DNA of 64,000 nt from Cesiribacter sp. SM1 (lineage in GTDB: Bacteria; Bacteroidota; Bacteroidia; Cytophagales; Cyclobacteriaceae). Positions within the stretch are counted from its first letter, which is position 1. Every line of letters starts with the position of its first letter. The notes under the pieces were generated by a model. That model saw only the letters and a list, made by a program, of their open reading frames with translations. It was not told where the DNA came from and searched no databases. Both the position numbers and the translations under genes were made by a program. Of the stretch, positions 10,001 to 17,755 are shown in pieces. Location: contig NZ_JAHXBU010000089.1 of assembly GCF_020178975.1 (NCBI RefSeq), positions 300,494 to 364,493 on the forward strand, read 5' to 3'.

Positions 10001-10912
10001 CTTAGGCTGATGAAAAGCCATGAGCCCCTGGAAGATTATATAGAAGTAGCGCCTCCTGATTATGTATTTGATGGCAAGATAGAAAACGCAGCCGGTGCCG
10101 GCTATGGAGCCCTCTGGGACAAGCAAGGAAAGCTATGGCTGGCCGATTATAACGGGGCACTTATCATCAAGCTGCAGAACGGCAGCCCTGCACCCTTTTC
10201 ACCCCTTAAGTCTATCAGTGTAAATGGCACTAACTATTCCCTTAACCCGGTTAATGGCATAGGCTTAGACCTGGACGGCAACATACTGGTTGGCCGTAAC
10301 CGCCATCTGCTAAAAATAAACGCCGGCACCGGCGAGGGCATGGCAGTCTGGGAAGTACCTGAAGGCAGACGGGCTATTACGTCTCCCAGGGTTAACAACA
10401 AGGGAGAGATCTATGCCATGTCGCTCTTCGCCGAAGACCCAAATTATGTACTAAAACAAAGCATAAAAGATCCTGCCACTTTTGAGCTGATCCGCAGCCT
10501 GGATCTGCCCAACCGCATCCTTGCCCGCACCTTTGATATGACAACCGACGGACTTACCCTGTACTTTCCCAACCCCGGCAGCCCCAGTATTCAAAAGTAC
10601 AGCAGCAAAGACGGCATCACTTATACACAAGCGGAAGACATCAGCAGCACACTGGCAGGCTGCAATGCCCTGCAGCTTGCCGGTAACAGCGCTATATACA
10701 CGGCTGTACGCTCCAATGGCATACTCCCTGCTACTTTTCACTTTCGAGATGATGCGCGTAAAATAATGTGGACACTGCCCCTGCCGGAGCTTAACGGAGC
10801 CGAAGCCAGGGGCATAGGAGTATCGCCAGATGGAGAAACCCTCATTTTTTGCAGCTGGGATAAAGGCGGTGGTTTTTACCGCTACACATTAAAACGGGAT
10901 GTACCAAAATAG
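7016..10912 (+). CDS. multidomain exported phosphodiester glycosidase (NAGPA) / metallophosphoesterase
   Basis: The 1298-residue product has a signal peptide ending near LLAARAQ. A later ATG at 7046 would give a shorter n-region and is also possible. Domains in order: NAGPA phosphodiester glycosidase (~50-310; AINGGYFS and NLDGGGSSAL motifs); golvesin-like beta domain (~318-455; AAWWTVNTEANTREARYVVH); calcineurin-like metallophosphoesterase (~458-735; ISDLN, GGDMV, GNHD, GHMP, GHQHAYY); CHRD domain (~745-882); Ig/FN3-like domain (~884-999); and a C-terminal NHL-like beta-propeller (~1016-1298). NAGPA enzymes hydrolyse sugar-1-phosphodiesters, and the second domain could then remove the phosphate. 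It precedes namZ by 21 bases, so the two are surely co-transcribed. A role in stripping phosphodiester-linked sugars or polymers from wall material is inference. Confidence 0.85.
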   Translation: MHNHRKYMPFMSSIFSKHLFFLSILLAVNLLAARAQSFNLQWAARQDLNVLLPPSVRIYEANGTLPDGAPIRATYATIDLSDKNLHFRAVGSNTLRQTTREAYRQNHGILAINGGYFSANSSVSLLVSDGEVIAKGAAGTPVRGAFGLVNGKPEIVWPFVSEPDNSLYYYSSPKPPSAATGGARRWMASQAVGGGPVLVKEGKIRDTSKEEGFAGSHLDRHPRSAIGYLNEHTVLVMVVDGRQQASAGVTIKELARLMLEAGCLEAVNLDGGGSSALVAADEVANIPTDIPGGNRYSLRKNASALVLSELTPTAKHQVHYIDTDSRSYTERGLWRNSNQLHQYGNTASRLASANKEYNKAIYYFDSIGRNRYQLAAWWTVNTEANTREARYVVHHGNKTDTLRVNQASLSASGKWNVLGEYRLGPGDYLELIGNKQDGKLVADAIRLVTLEALPELRPRGDLRIAVISDLNSGLGAATYEWQVDSIIARIPRIWQPDLVICGGDMVAGMGVSDTSTLSKMWAGFDKHIASPLRKANIPFAFTLGNHDGPRSYPAERKATAAYWNKPESETGLQFTDRSHFPHYYSFVKDSVFVVSWDASSAEITEENLRWMATQFEKEEAKKAKFRFVIGHMPLYSVAQERNSAGNVLAQPEKLRQLLQKYKVHTYISGHQHAYYPGKRGALELLNAGAAGAGARGWLGMENTPLHTITIMDLFYEQDSITYTTYDIQQRAAKDMAVLDDNALPTVMFGINGHLLRHNVPEAQEASGVFSGFNTTAENGLAGKGYARAKISNGKLMLDGDISGLGAEARSTPLTLGLYSGRNTEEGQLLHPIRFSPKKGGSGTFKGTFDLTEELAELLSAGALYLMLRTDNQPQGILRAQLYAAPNSPPAAPSFTSHNERNVYAVRNVEALYSINWAKSADPDGDFVAYTYQVATDNQFSNLLLNKKTGRVPFLKLTEEEWYQWLGESAEGETVQLYHRIIATDGKHLSYGPAASLRLMKSHEPLEDYIEVAPPDYVFDGKIENAAGAGYGALWDKQGKLWLADYNGALIIKLQNGSPAPFSPLKSISVNGTNYSLNPVNGIGLDLDGNILVGRNRHLLKINAGTGEGMAVWEVPEGRRAITSPRVNNKGEIYAMSLFAEDPNYVLKQSIKDPATFELIRSLDLPNRILARTFDMTTDGLTLYFPNPGSPSIQKYSSKDGITYTQAEDISSTLAGCNALQLAGNSAIYTAVRSNGILPATFHFRDDARKIMWTLPLPELNGAEARGIGVSPDGETLIFCSWDKGGGFYRYTLKRDVPK

Positions 10913-10933
10913 TGCCGCCAAATATTAATCACC

Positions 10934-12223
10934 ATGGCAAATTTTTCAACTTTACAGAACAAAGCAACAGGCATTCTACTGCTTGCCTGCCTGCTTTTTA
11001 GCACTTTTAGTGGCAAGCAAGGTGCTGCAATGGCAAGCAACCCTCCTGCACGGGTAGTGGTTGGAGCCGAACGCCTGCTGCAAGCCGATTTTCTGCCCCT
11101 GATCAGGAACAAGCGGCTGGGGCTGGTTATCAACCATACCAGTCTGCTGCCAGACGGCAGACACCTGGCCGATGTACTGCACCAACATCCTGATGTACAG
11201 CTGACCGTATTATTTGGGCCTGAACATGGCATCAGGGGCGAGGAAGACAATCATGTAAGCAATGGCACCGATCCCAGAACCGGCCTGCCCGTAGTCTCCC
11301 TCTACGGAAAGGTAAGAAAACCTACTGCAGAGATGCTGCAAAATGTTGATGTACTGATATTTGACATTCAGGACGTGGGTGCCCGTTTCTATACCTACAT
11401 TGCCACCATGAACCATGTAATGGAGGCCGCGGCAGAGCACAACATCCCATTCATGGTGCTGGATCGGCCTAATGCCATTGGCGGACAGTATGTAGACGGG
11501 CCCGTGGGTGAAAAAGCCAGGGAGCCGGTAACTGGCCCGCAACAATTGCCTGTAACCCATGGCATGACCGTAGGCGAGCTTGCGCTCATGTTCAACGGAG
11601 AGCGTGCGGCTAAAAATTTACCACAGGCAAAGCTTACCGTTGTACCCATGCAAAATTACAGCCGCCAACAGTGGTACAACGAAACAGGATTACCCTGGGT
11701 AAAGCCATCACCCAACATGCTAACCCTTACAACCGCCACAGTATATCCGGCTACCTGCCTGCTGGAAGGCACCAACATATCCGAAGCCCGCGGCACGCTG
11801 CAACCTTTCGAACGTATTGGTGCCCCCTGGATAAACGGAGAAGCACTTACGAAAAAACTAAATGAATACAGATTAGCAGGCGTTACTTTCCGGCCGGTTT
11901 CCTTTATACCCGACAGCGTAGTAGATGGTATCAGGATCTATCCACCCAAGTTCCTGGGGCAAAACTGCGAAGGCACCGAAATAGTAGTAACCGACAGGAA
12001 AGCTTTTGCCTCTGCACAGGCTGGTGTTTATATACTGCACGCACTCTACAGCCTCTACCCCAAAGAAATGGAATGGCGGGAGGCGCGCATGGATCGCCTG
12101 TGGGGTACGCCCCAGGTACGCCGCCAGCTGCAGGAAGGACGTACTCCGGCGGAAATTGTAAAAGAATGGAACGACGAGCTGGCATATTTTCGCCAGGTGC
12201 GAAACAAGTACCTCCTCTACTGA
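10934..12223 (+). CDS. namZ: exo-beta-N-acetylmuramidase NamZ-type (GH171, DUF1343)
   Basis: The 429-residue product has an N-terminal signal sequence (residues ~1-34). It then shows the DUF1343 signature: a Rossmann-like domain with LGLVINHTSLL, LFGPEHGIRGEEDN with conserved acidic residues, DVLIFDIQDVGARFYTY, and LDRPNAIGG before the C-terminal domain. The family was established as exo-lytic beta-N-acetylmuramidases (NamZ) in Bacillus subtilis and Tannerella forsythia. These release MurNAc from the non-reducing end of peptidoglycan chains. Placed 21 bases after the NAGPA gene and before a GH20 hexosaminidase, it fits a periplasmic step feeding MurNAc to an importer and then MurQ. The family assignment is firm; activity of this protein is inferred. 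Confidence 0.9.
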   Translation: MANFSTLQNKATGILLLACLLFSTFSGKQGAAMASNPPARVVVGAERLLQADFLPLIRNKRLGLVINHTSLLPDGRHLADVLHQHPDVQLTVLFGPEHGIRGEEDNHVSNGTDPRTGLPVVSLYGKVRKPTAEMLQNVDVLIFDIQDVGARFYTYIATMNHVMEAAAEHNIPFMVLDRPNAIGGQYVDGPVGEKAREPVTGPQQLPVTHGMTVGELALMFNGERAAKNLPQAKLTVVPMQNYSRQQWYNETGLPWVKPSPNMLTLTTATVYPATCLLEGTNISEARGTLQPFERIGAPWINGEALTKKLNEYRLAGVTFRPVSFIPDSVVDGIRIYPPKFLGQNCEGTEIVVTDRKAFASAQAGVYILHALYSLYPKEMEWREARMDRLWGTPQVRRQLQEGRTPAEIVKEWNDELAYFRQVRNKYLLY

Positions 12224-12397
12224 ACTATGCACAAACATCTACGGGGTTTCCTCCCCCAGAAGACTACAAATAGAATAAATGCTTACCACCTCCCTGCTTC
12301 AGCCGGCACAAAAACAGATCACGCGCTAACAATACCAGGCCAATTAACCAACAGTACAAATCAGTTAACAAACACAGACTTTATTAGCAGCTAACCC

Positions 12398-14764
12398 ATG
12401 TACCTGAAAAGAATACCAATTGCTACCATACTCTGCTTTAGTGCTTTCATGAGCATGTTCGCTGCTATCGCCCCTGTTCAGGGACAGACTGGCACAAAAG
12501 AGCAGGCGGTCTCCATTATTCCGCAGCCACTCTGGCTTGCTACCCAGCCAGGCAACTTTTCCCTGAATGCTAATACCCGGATTTATGTAGACCCGAAAAA
12601 TGCAGAGCTTGAAAAGATTGGCCAGTACCTGGCTTCTGAAATAAAGGCAGTAAGTGGTGTATTGCCCAGGGTGGTGCAGCAAAGCCCGGCCAGGAAAAGC
12701 AGGAATCATATCCATCTTAGCCTGCTTAATCCGGTAGATTCTTTGGGCAACGAGGGATATACGCTTGCCATTCAGCCCACTGGCGTTAGGCTGACAGCCA
12801 AAACCCCGCAGGGTCTTTTTTTAGGTACACAAACCATCCGGCAGCTTTTGCCTGCAACACCCACTGCAGCCCATATACAATTACCGGCCCTGGAAATAGC
12901 CGATAAAGCCCGCTTTGACTGGCGGGGCATGCACCTGGATGTCAGCCGTCATTTTTTCCCGCTTGCGTTCATCAAGCAATACATTGACTTCCTCGCCATG
13001 CATAAGATGAATACCTTTCACTGGCACCTCACCGACGACCAGGGCTGGCGCATTGAAATAAAAAAATATCCTAAACTAACCGAGGTTGGCGCCTGGCGCG
13101 ACAGCACCCTCATTGGCCATTATCATAAAAATTTTCCGCATCAGTACGATGGAGAGCGCTATGGCGGCTACTATACACAGGAGCAGATACGGGAGGTGGT
13201 GAAATACGCGCAGGATCGATACATTACCGTGGTACCGGAGATAGAAATGCCCGGTCATTCCCTGGCTGCGCTAGCTGCCTATCCGGAGCTTTCCTGCACA
13301 GGCGGTCCCTTTCAGGCAGCACAGAAGTGGGGCATTTTTGAAGATGTGTATTGCGCCGGCAACGAACAAACCTTCGAGTTCCTGGAAGATGTACTGACAG
13401 AAGTATTTGAGCTGTTCCCCAGTCCGTACATACACCTTGGCGGTGATGAATCTCCCAAAGCGCGCTGGAAAGAATGCCCCAGCTGCCAGGCCCGCATTAA
13501 AGCAGAAAACCTGGAGGACGAACACGAACTGCAGAGCTACTTTATTCAGCGCATGGAGAAGTTTGTAAATGCCAATGGCAGAAAGATTATCGGCTGGGAT
13601 GAAATTCTGGAAGGTGGCCTGGCTCCTAATGCCACCGTTATGTCCTGGCGCGGCACCAAAGGCGGAATTGCCGCAGCAAAGGCTGGCCATTATGTAGTAA
13701 TGACTCCTGCCACCCATGTATATTTTGATCATTACCAGGGAGATTATGAAATGGAACCCACCACCATTGGTGGCTTTACCCCCCTGCAAAAAGTATACAA
13801 TTATGAGCCTATACCTGCCGAGCTTACTGCAGATGAGCAGAAGTATATATTAGGTGCCCAGGCCAACGTCTGGACAGAATACATGAAAACGCCAGAACAG
13901 GTAACCTACATGAGCCTGCCCCGAATGTCGGCCCTGGCTGAAGTACTCTGGACAGCTGCTGACCAAAAAGACTGGGAAAGCTTTAAGCAGCGCATGGAGC
14001 AGCAGTACATGCGTTTTAATGCCATGGGCATCAATTATTCAAAAAGCGCTTATGATGTAAGGCCAGAGCTTACGCCAGATTTTGCAACGCGCACTGTGAG
14101 CGTAAAACTGGAAAATGATGCAGCCGGCACCCACATCTATTACACACTTGATGGAACAGATCCTACCCCTGCCACTGCCCTGGCCTATACCGAACCCTTT
14201 ATTTTAAATAAACCTGCCCTGCTGAAAGTAGGCTCGTTTGCAAATAACAACCTGGTTAGCCGGGTAAGCACAACGCCTGTAACCATTAGCAAGGCATTTG
14301 GGCGACCGCTTGCCCTGACCACCGCAGCACACAGCAGCTACCAGAGCAGCGGCCCCTCTTCATTAGTGAACGGAGAAACCGGCACTACTAATAATTACGA
14401 TGGCAGGTGGCTGGGCTTTTATGCACAGGATATGGAAGCCGTGATTGACCTCGAAAACATAGAAACCATCAGCAAGCTTAGCAGCTCGTACCTGCAAAGC
14501 ATTGGTTTCAGAATTATACTACCGGCCGAGGTAAGCTATGCAGTTTCACTGGATGGCAAAAGTTACACTACCTTAAAAACGGTTAGCAGCGCACCCGATC
14601 CCGCAAGGGGCGGTGTTTTCAAAGAAAGTTTTACGGCAGAGGTACCTCCCACCAAAGCCCGTTATGTAAAAGTAACTGCCCGCAACATCATGAGCCTGCC
14701 CGACTGGCATCGTGCTGCAGGTCAAAAAGCCTGGCTCTTTGCCGACGAAATTGTGGTGGAGTAA
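12398..14764 (+). CDS. GH20 beta-N-acetylhexosaminidase
   Basis: The 788-residue exported enzyme has a signal peptide ending near AIAPVQGQ. A GH20 N-terminal alpha/beta domain (~45-165) is followed by the TIM barrel. The barrel carries FHWHLTDDQGWRIEIKKYP, PEIEMPGHS and the catalytic pair Asp350-Glu351 in HLGGDE. A chitobiase-type C-terminal sandwich (~565-630) and a discoidin-like F5/8 type C domain (~640-788) follow. GH20 enzymes remove terminal GlcNAc or GalNAc by substrate-assisted catalysis. With NamZ and the GH3 fusion it could trim both sugars of glycan strands; chitin oligosaccharides or host-type glycans are alternatives. A 174-base gap after namZ leaves open whether it shares that transcript. 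Confidence 0.94.
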   Translation: MYLKRIPIATILCFSAFMSMFAAIAPVQGQTGTKEQAVSIIPQPLWLATQPGNFSLNANTRIYVDPKNAELEKIGQYLASEIKAVSGVLPRVVQQSPARKSRNHIHLSLLNPVDSLGNEGYTLAIQPTGVRLTAKTPQGLFLGTQTIRQLLPATPTAAHIQLPALEIADKARFDWRGMHLDVSRHFFPLAFIKQYIDFLAMHKMNTFHWHLTDDQGWRIEIKKYPKLTEVGAWRDSTLIGHYHKNFPHQYDGERYGGYYTQEQIREVVKYAQDRYITVVPEIEMPGHSLAALAAYPELSCTGGPFQAAQKWGIFEDVYCAGNEQTFEFLEDVLTEVFELFPSPYIHLGGDESPKARWKECPSCQARIKAENLEDEHELQSYFIQRMEKFVNANGRKIIGWDEILEGGLAPNATVMSWRGTKGGIAAAKAGHYVVMTPATHVYFDHYQGDYEMEPTTIGGFTPLQKVYNYEPIPAELTADEQKYILGAQANVWTEYMKTPEQVTYMSLPRMSALAEVLWTAADQKDWESFKQRMEQQYMRFNAMGINYSKSAYDVRPELTPDFATRTVSVKLENDAAGTHIYYTLDGTDPTPATALAYTEPFILNKPALLKVGSFANNNLVSRVSTTPVTISKAFGRPLALTTAAHSSYQSSGPSSLVNGETGTTNNYDGRWLGFYAQDMEAVIDLENIETISKLSSSYLQSIGFRIILPAEVSYAVSLDGKSYTTLKTVSSAPDPARGGVFKESFTAEVPPTKARYVKVTARNIMSLPDWHRAAGQKAWLFADEIVVE

Positions 14765-15112
14765 GCACCTGCATCTACATTACCTCCAGCCGGACGCTGG
14801 CTTCTGAACCAAAGCGACAGACTTCTGGATTAGCCGGGAACAACACCAGCTACTCTTTTCCATGCTCCATGAGCAGCTGGTACAACTTTTCCTGCAGAAC
14901 TTTCCCTGCGCAACTGGCTTCAACATAGCCTTTGTGTCTCCCCATATTATTGGCCGGCATGTTATACTTATACCATCGTGCGTTAAGGATTAAAGCCACT
15001 GATAATCTGCCTGTTATCATCTTATACAGCTAAATACAAGCCCTCATTCTCCTGAAGAGGGAGATCTGTTTGCATTTAGAGGTGAAATCACCATTCCTGT
15101 TTTTAGCTGACA

Positions 15113-15131
15113 GATTCCCGCCTGCGCGGGG
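15113..15131. repeat. short REP-like palindrome
   Basis: GATTCCCGCCTGCGCGGGGA forms a CCCGC/GCGGG stem with a tight loop. It resembles the ATTCCCGC...GCGGGAAT palindromic units scattered in many bacterial genomes. Only one copy is seen in this window, so the call rests on resemblance alone. Confidence 0.3.
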
Positions 15132-15247
15132 ATGACCATTAAGGAGCAATTAGCGCTGTTGCTAACTCATCACTCAGGTTATACTACCTTACAGCTTAGG
15201 CAGCAGCTTAAGCTTCAACATCAGAAGTTCATATACACAGCACAAAA

Positions 15248-15277
15248 AAGCCCTCCTGTTTTACAACAGGGGGCTTT
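15248..15277 (-). terminator. intrinsic terminator of the SusC-SusD-DUF4397 operon
   Basis: On the - strand an AAAGCCCCCTGTT arm pairs with AACAGGAGGGCTTT (one bulge) around a GTAA-type loop, followed by a run of U. It lies 35 bases after the stop codon of the DUF4397 gene. Confidence 0.8.
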
Positions 15278-15311
15278 AAACTAAACCAACCAACCAATTA
15301 ACAAAGTATCA

Positions 15312-16121
15312 CTATCGTTCCCTCCAATAATCTATGTTTGTAGATTTAGGGGTTTCGGAATAAGTGCCTCTGATCTGTGTAGAATACACCCTGCCCATGG
15401 TTGCCAGATTAAATGTATGCTGTATATAGGGCGTTGATGTAGAGGGATCATATTCAGTGCCTGCAGGAAACAATTTATACGTATAGGCGCCTGGCTTTAA
15501 CTCCTTGTACTCGCCATGCTCCTTAAACCCGATGTTGGTGCCCAGGGCAATAACTTCCTCTTCCTGCGCAGGTGCATCATCAGTAGCCGGCAGTGCTGCT
15601 CTAATCGCATAGGCATCTACATTAAAGGGCATTCCGGACATGGTATTCACAAACCTCCAGTAGTTTTTTACAGGATCTGCCGCAGGCAGGTTATCTTCAG
15701 CCAGGTAAATTTCATACTTAGCTGTTGTGCCTACCAGGTATGCCGAGTAGTTCTTATCTGTTTGCAGGCTTACATCTGCAGTTGCCAGCACCTCGGCAGA
15801 TCCGGTACCGGTAATGGCCACTGTATCTATGGCACTTAGGGTAAAGTTACCTGCAGGCAGTACTGCATAGGCATTGCTGGGATAGATAGAACCATACAAA
15901 TTACCCAGCACATCATTATTGGCGGTAGATGCAACAGCAGTAACTTTTTCATTATCCAGGTAGAAGTTAGCGCGGGGAGCGCCCTCTACATGGAAAAAGA
16001 ATTTAACATGAGCAGCCTCCGGTACCGGTTCTGTCAGTTCCGGAATTCCATTCTTCTCACAGGCGCTTAGCAGCAGGCCCGCCGCCAGCAACATAAATGA
16101 TTTATTAAGTATTTCTTTCAT
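15312..16121 (-). CDS. DUF4397-containing lipoprotein
   Basis: The 269-residue product begins with a lipoprotein signal peptide, with lipobox LLSAC putting the acylated Cys at about residue 21. The mature part is beta-rich. The region around residues 35-135 resembles DUF4397, with VKFFFHVEGAPRANFYLDN and the later PAGNFTLSAIDT. Such small lipoproteins often close SusC-SusD operons and are thought to sit on the cell surface and help bind the ligand. It starts 11 bases after the SusD stop and is followed by the operon terminator. The specific ligand is unknown. Confidence 0.75.
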   Translation of the reverse strand: MKEILNKSFMLLAAGLLLSACEKNGIPELTEPVPEAAHVKFFFHVEGAPRANFYLDNEKVTAVASTANNDVLGNLYGSIYPSNAYAVLPAGNFTLSAIDTVAITGTGSAEVLATADVSLQTDKNYSAYLVGTTAKYEIYLAEDNLPAADPVKNYWRFVNTMSGMPFNVDAYAIRAALPATDDAPAQEEEVIALGTNIGFKEHGEYKELKPGAYTYKLFPAGTEYDPSTSTPYIQHTFNLATMGRVYSTQIRGTYSETPKSTNIDYWRER

Positions 16122-16132
16122 GATGTCTGTTA

Positions 16133-17743
16133 TTATTCGGGCTTGCTAAACCATGTTTCGTAGGTATGATAATCTTCTTCAAAGCCTCCCAGCTCTTCCA
16201 GTGCCTGCTTATTCCACATGTACTCGGAGTTAAACCTTGGGCGTGCTCTGTATGCCGGTTTTTCCTGGTTGGAAATATGCAGAGGATCTGGCAGCACAAA
16301 GCCTTTATACACTGGATCGGCTGCATTTTGGTCGTAATGATACCTTCTCATATCTGACCAGGTCTCCAGAAAGCCCCAGCCCCAGGTAGCAATGTACTTT
16401 TGCAACATAATTTTTGATAGGCTAAGCCCTGCTTCTGTAGTAGGCATGAGTTCTTCGCTGGCCATATATTCGGCTTTTCGCTGATCAAACACTTCCTTGT
16501 CCGGGGCATAGTTACGGGCAAAATCCATGTGAGCATTTACCCCTGCTGTATAGGCTTCAAGAGCCATACCCTTATTGTTGGCAATCCAGGCTGCCTCTGC
16601 TTTAATAAACTGCAGCTGCGAATATGTCATGAGCGGGAATAGCGCATCGTTGCCGAAAAAGTAAATCTGCGGTTCTGTAGTTGCTTCAATATCCAGGGTA
16701 TTCCACAGGGTTTTAGGTCTTTGGCTTGCCAGGGCAGCCGGCCATTCAGTAAAACCTACACCAGGGGTAACGCCTCTGTATTGTCCGTCGGGAGAGGGTG
16801 CCAGCATCGCAGTAAGGCGTGGGTCTTTCAGGTGCTGCCCTGCAAACTGCTCCTGCGGATCTTCGCCAATCAGCGCAGGGTCTGTAAGCACAGGATTACT
16901 GCCATCCAGTAAGCCAACAATAAACTTGCTTTGCCTGTAATACCTGATATTATTTCTTCGCGGACCAAAGAAGTTAGAATTAGCAGACACTTCTCCCTGA
17001 AAGCCAATCTGGGCATTATCTGCATTGCTGCTCAGGGCCTGATCTACATACCCGATTACCTGGGCCGGATCATACGTGGATTTGTTGGTAAGGCGATGAG
17101 CATTAATGGCCAGTAGTCCGTAAGCAAATTTCTTCCATTTCTCCCTGTCTCCTCCATAGATCAGGTCTGCTTCGCTCAGGCCCGAGCTGGCAGCATCCAG
17201 ACCATCAGTTCTATCCAGGTTTTCAATTCCCAGCATTAAAAGCCGCTGAATTTCTGCATAAACTGTTTGTTCATCATCATAGTCAAATACCCTTCTATCC
17301 GGATCGAACGCCTGGGTAACAATTACAGGTCCGTGGTAGTCGGTAAGCACCTGCCAGCCAAAGGCCCTCAGGATATAGCCAACTCCTACAAAATCATACT
17401 TCTTGTTAAGTTCTCCACTTTCTATCATGTCGGAGAGGTTATACCCCATGCTCCAGTACACTGCCCGCCACAACTGGGCATAAGTATCTGCCAGTGGGTT
17501 TGCATGCAGATCCAGCGAATAATTAACGTCTGTGTAGCCCCAGTTTTGGGTATAAAATCCGGCAAAGCGGCCATCCCACTGTACAGCCACGGCCAGCTCC
17601 GACTGGATTTGCGGCAGGAATAACTCAGGCTGCAGTAGTGCATCGGGTCCGTTTGGATTGGTATTAACATCCAAGAAGTCTTCGCAGGCAGTAGTAGCAA
17701 ATAAGCTAACTGCTATAAGAGAAGCACATAATATTTTTTTCAT
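16133..17743 (-). CDS. SusD-like surface glycan-binding lipoprotein (SusD-like_2 type)
   Basis: The 536-residue lipoprotein has lipobox ATTAC (Cys at about residue 20), then the SusD-family start EDFLDVNTNPNGPD. The body carries tetratricopeptide-type helices and the ending PRFNSEYMWNKQALEELGG. The NTNPN motif and overall pattern fit the SusD/RagB group placed in the SusD-like_2 family rather than classic SusD. It would form the lid of the SusC channel encoded 12 bases upstream. No enzyme is encoded in this trio, so the nutrient is not deducible. The neighbouring amino-sugar genes make an oligosaccharide of that kind possible (inference). Confidence 0.88.
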   Translation of the reverse strand: MKKILCASLIAVSLFATTACEDFLDVNTNPNGPDALLQPELFLPQIQSELAVAVQWDGRFAGFYTQNWGYTDVNYSLDLHANPLADTYAQLWRAVYWSMGYNLSDMIESGELNKKYDFVGVGYILRAFGWQVLTDYHGPVIVTQAFDPDRRVFDYDDEQTVYAEIQRLLMLGIENLDRTDGLDAASSGLSEADLIYGGDREKWKKFAYGLLAINAHRLTNKSTYDPAQVIGYVDQALSSNADNAQIGFQGEVSANSNFFGPRRNNIRYYRQSKFIVGLLDGSNPVLTDPALIGEDPQEQFAGQHLKDPRLTAMLAPSPDGQYRGVTPGVGFTEWPAALASQRPKTLWNTLDIEATTEPQIYFFGNDALFPLMTYSQLQFIKAEAAWIANNKGMALEAYTAGVNAHMDFARNYAPDKEVFDQRKAEYMASEELMPTTEAGLSLSKIMLQKYIATWGWGFLETWSDMRRYHYDQNAADPVYKGFVLPDPLHISNQEKPAYRARPRFNSEYMWNKQALEELGGFEEDYHTYETWFSKPE

Positions 17744-17755
17744 TTGATTTCCTGA

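Larger units (their letters stand above)
14765..15311. other. 547-base convergent intergenic region
   Basis: This gap separates the GH20 gene from the convergent SusC-SusD-DUF4397 operon. No open frame looks real. It holds a terminator for the - strand operon at 15248-15277 and a short REP-like palindrome near 15113-15131 whose CCCGC/GCGGG arms resemble dispersed repeats in many bacteria. A small CCAGC/GCTGG hairpin just after the GH20 stop (14788-14802) lacks a U-tract. Confidence 0.55.

Noticed and set aside
15113..15131. Insertion-sequence end or transposon remnant
   Set aside because: The palindrome resembles common dispersed repeats, but no transposase fragment, target duplication or second inverted repeat is present nearby.
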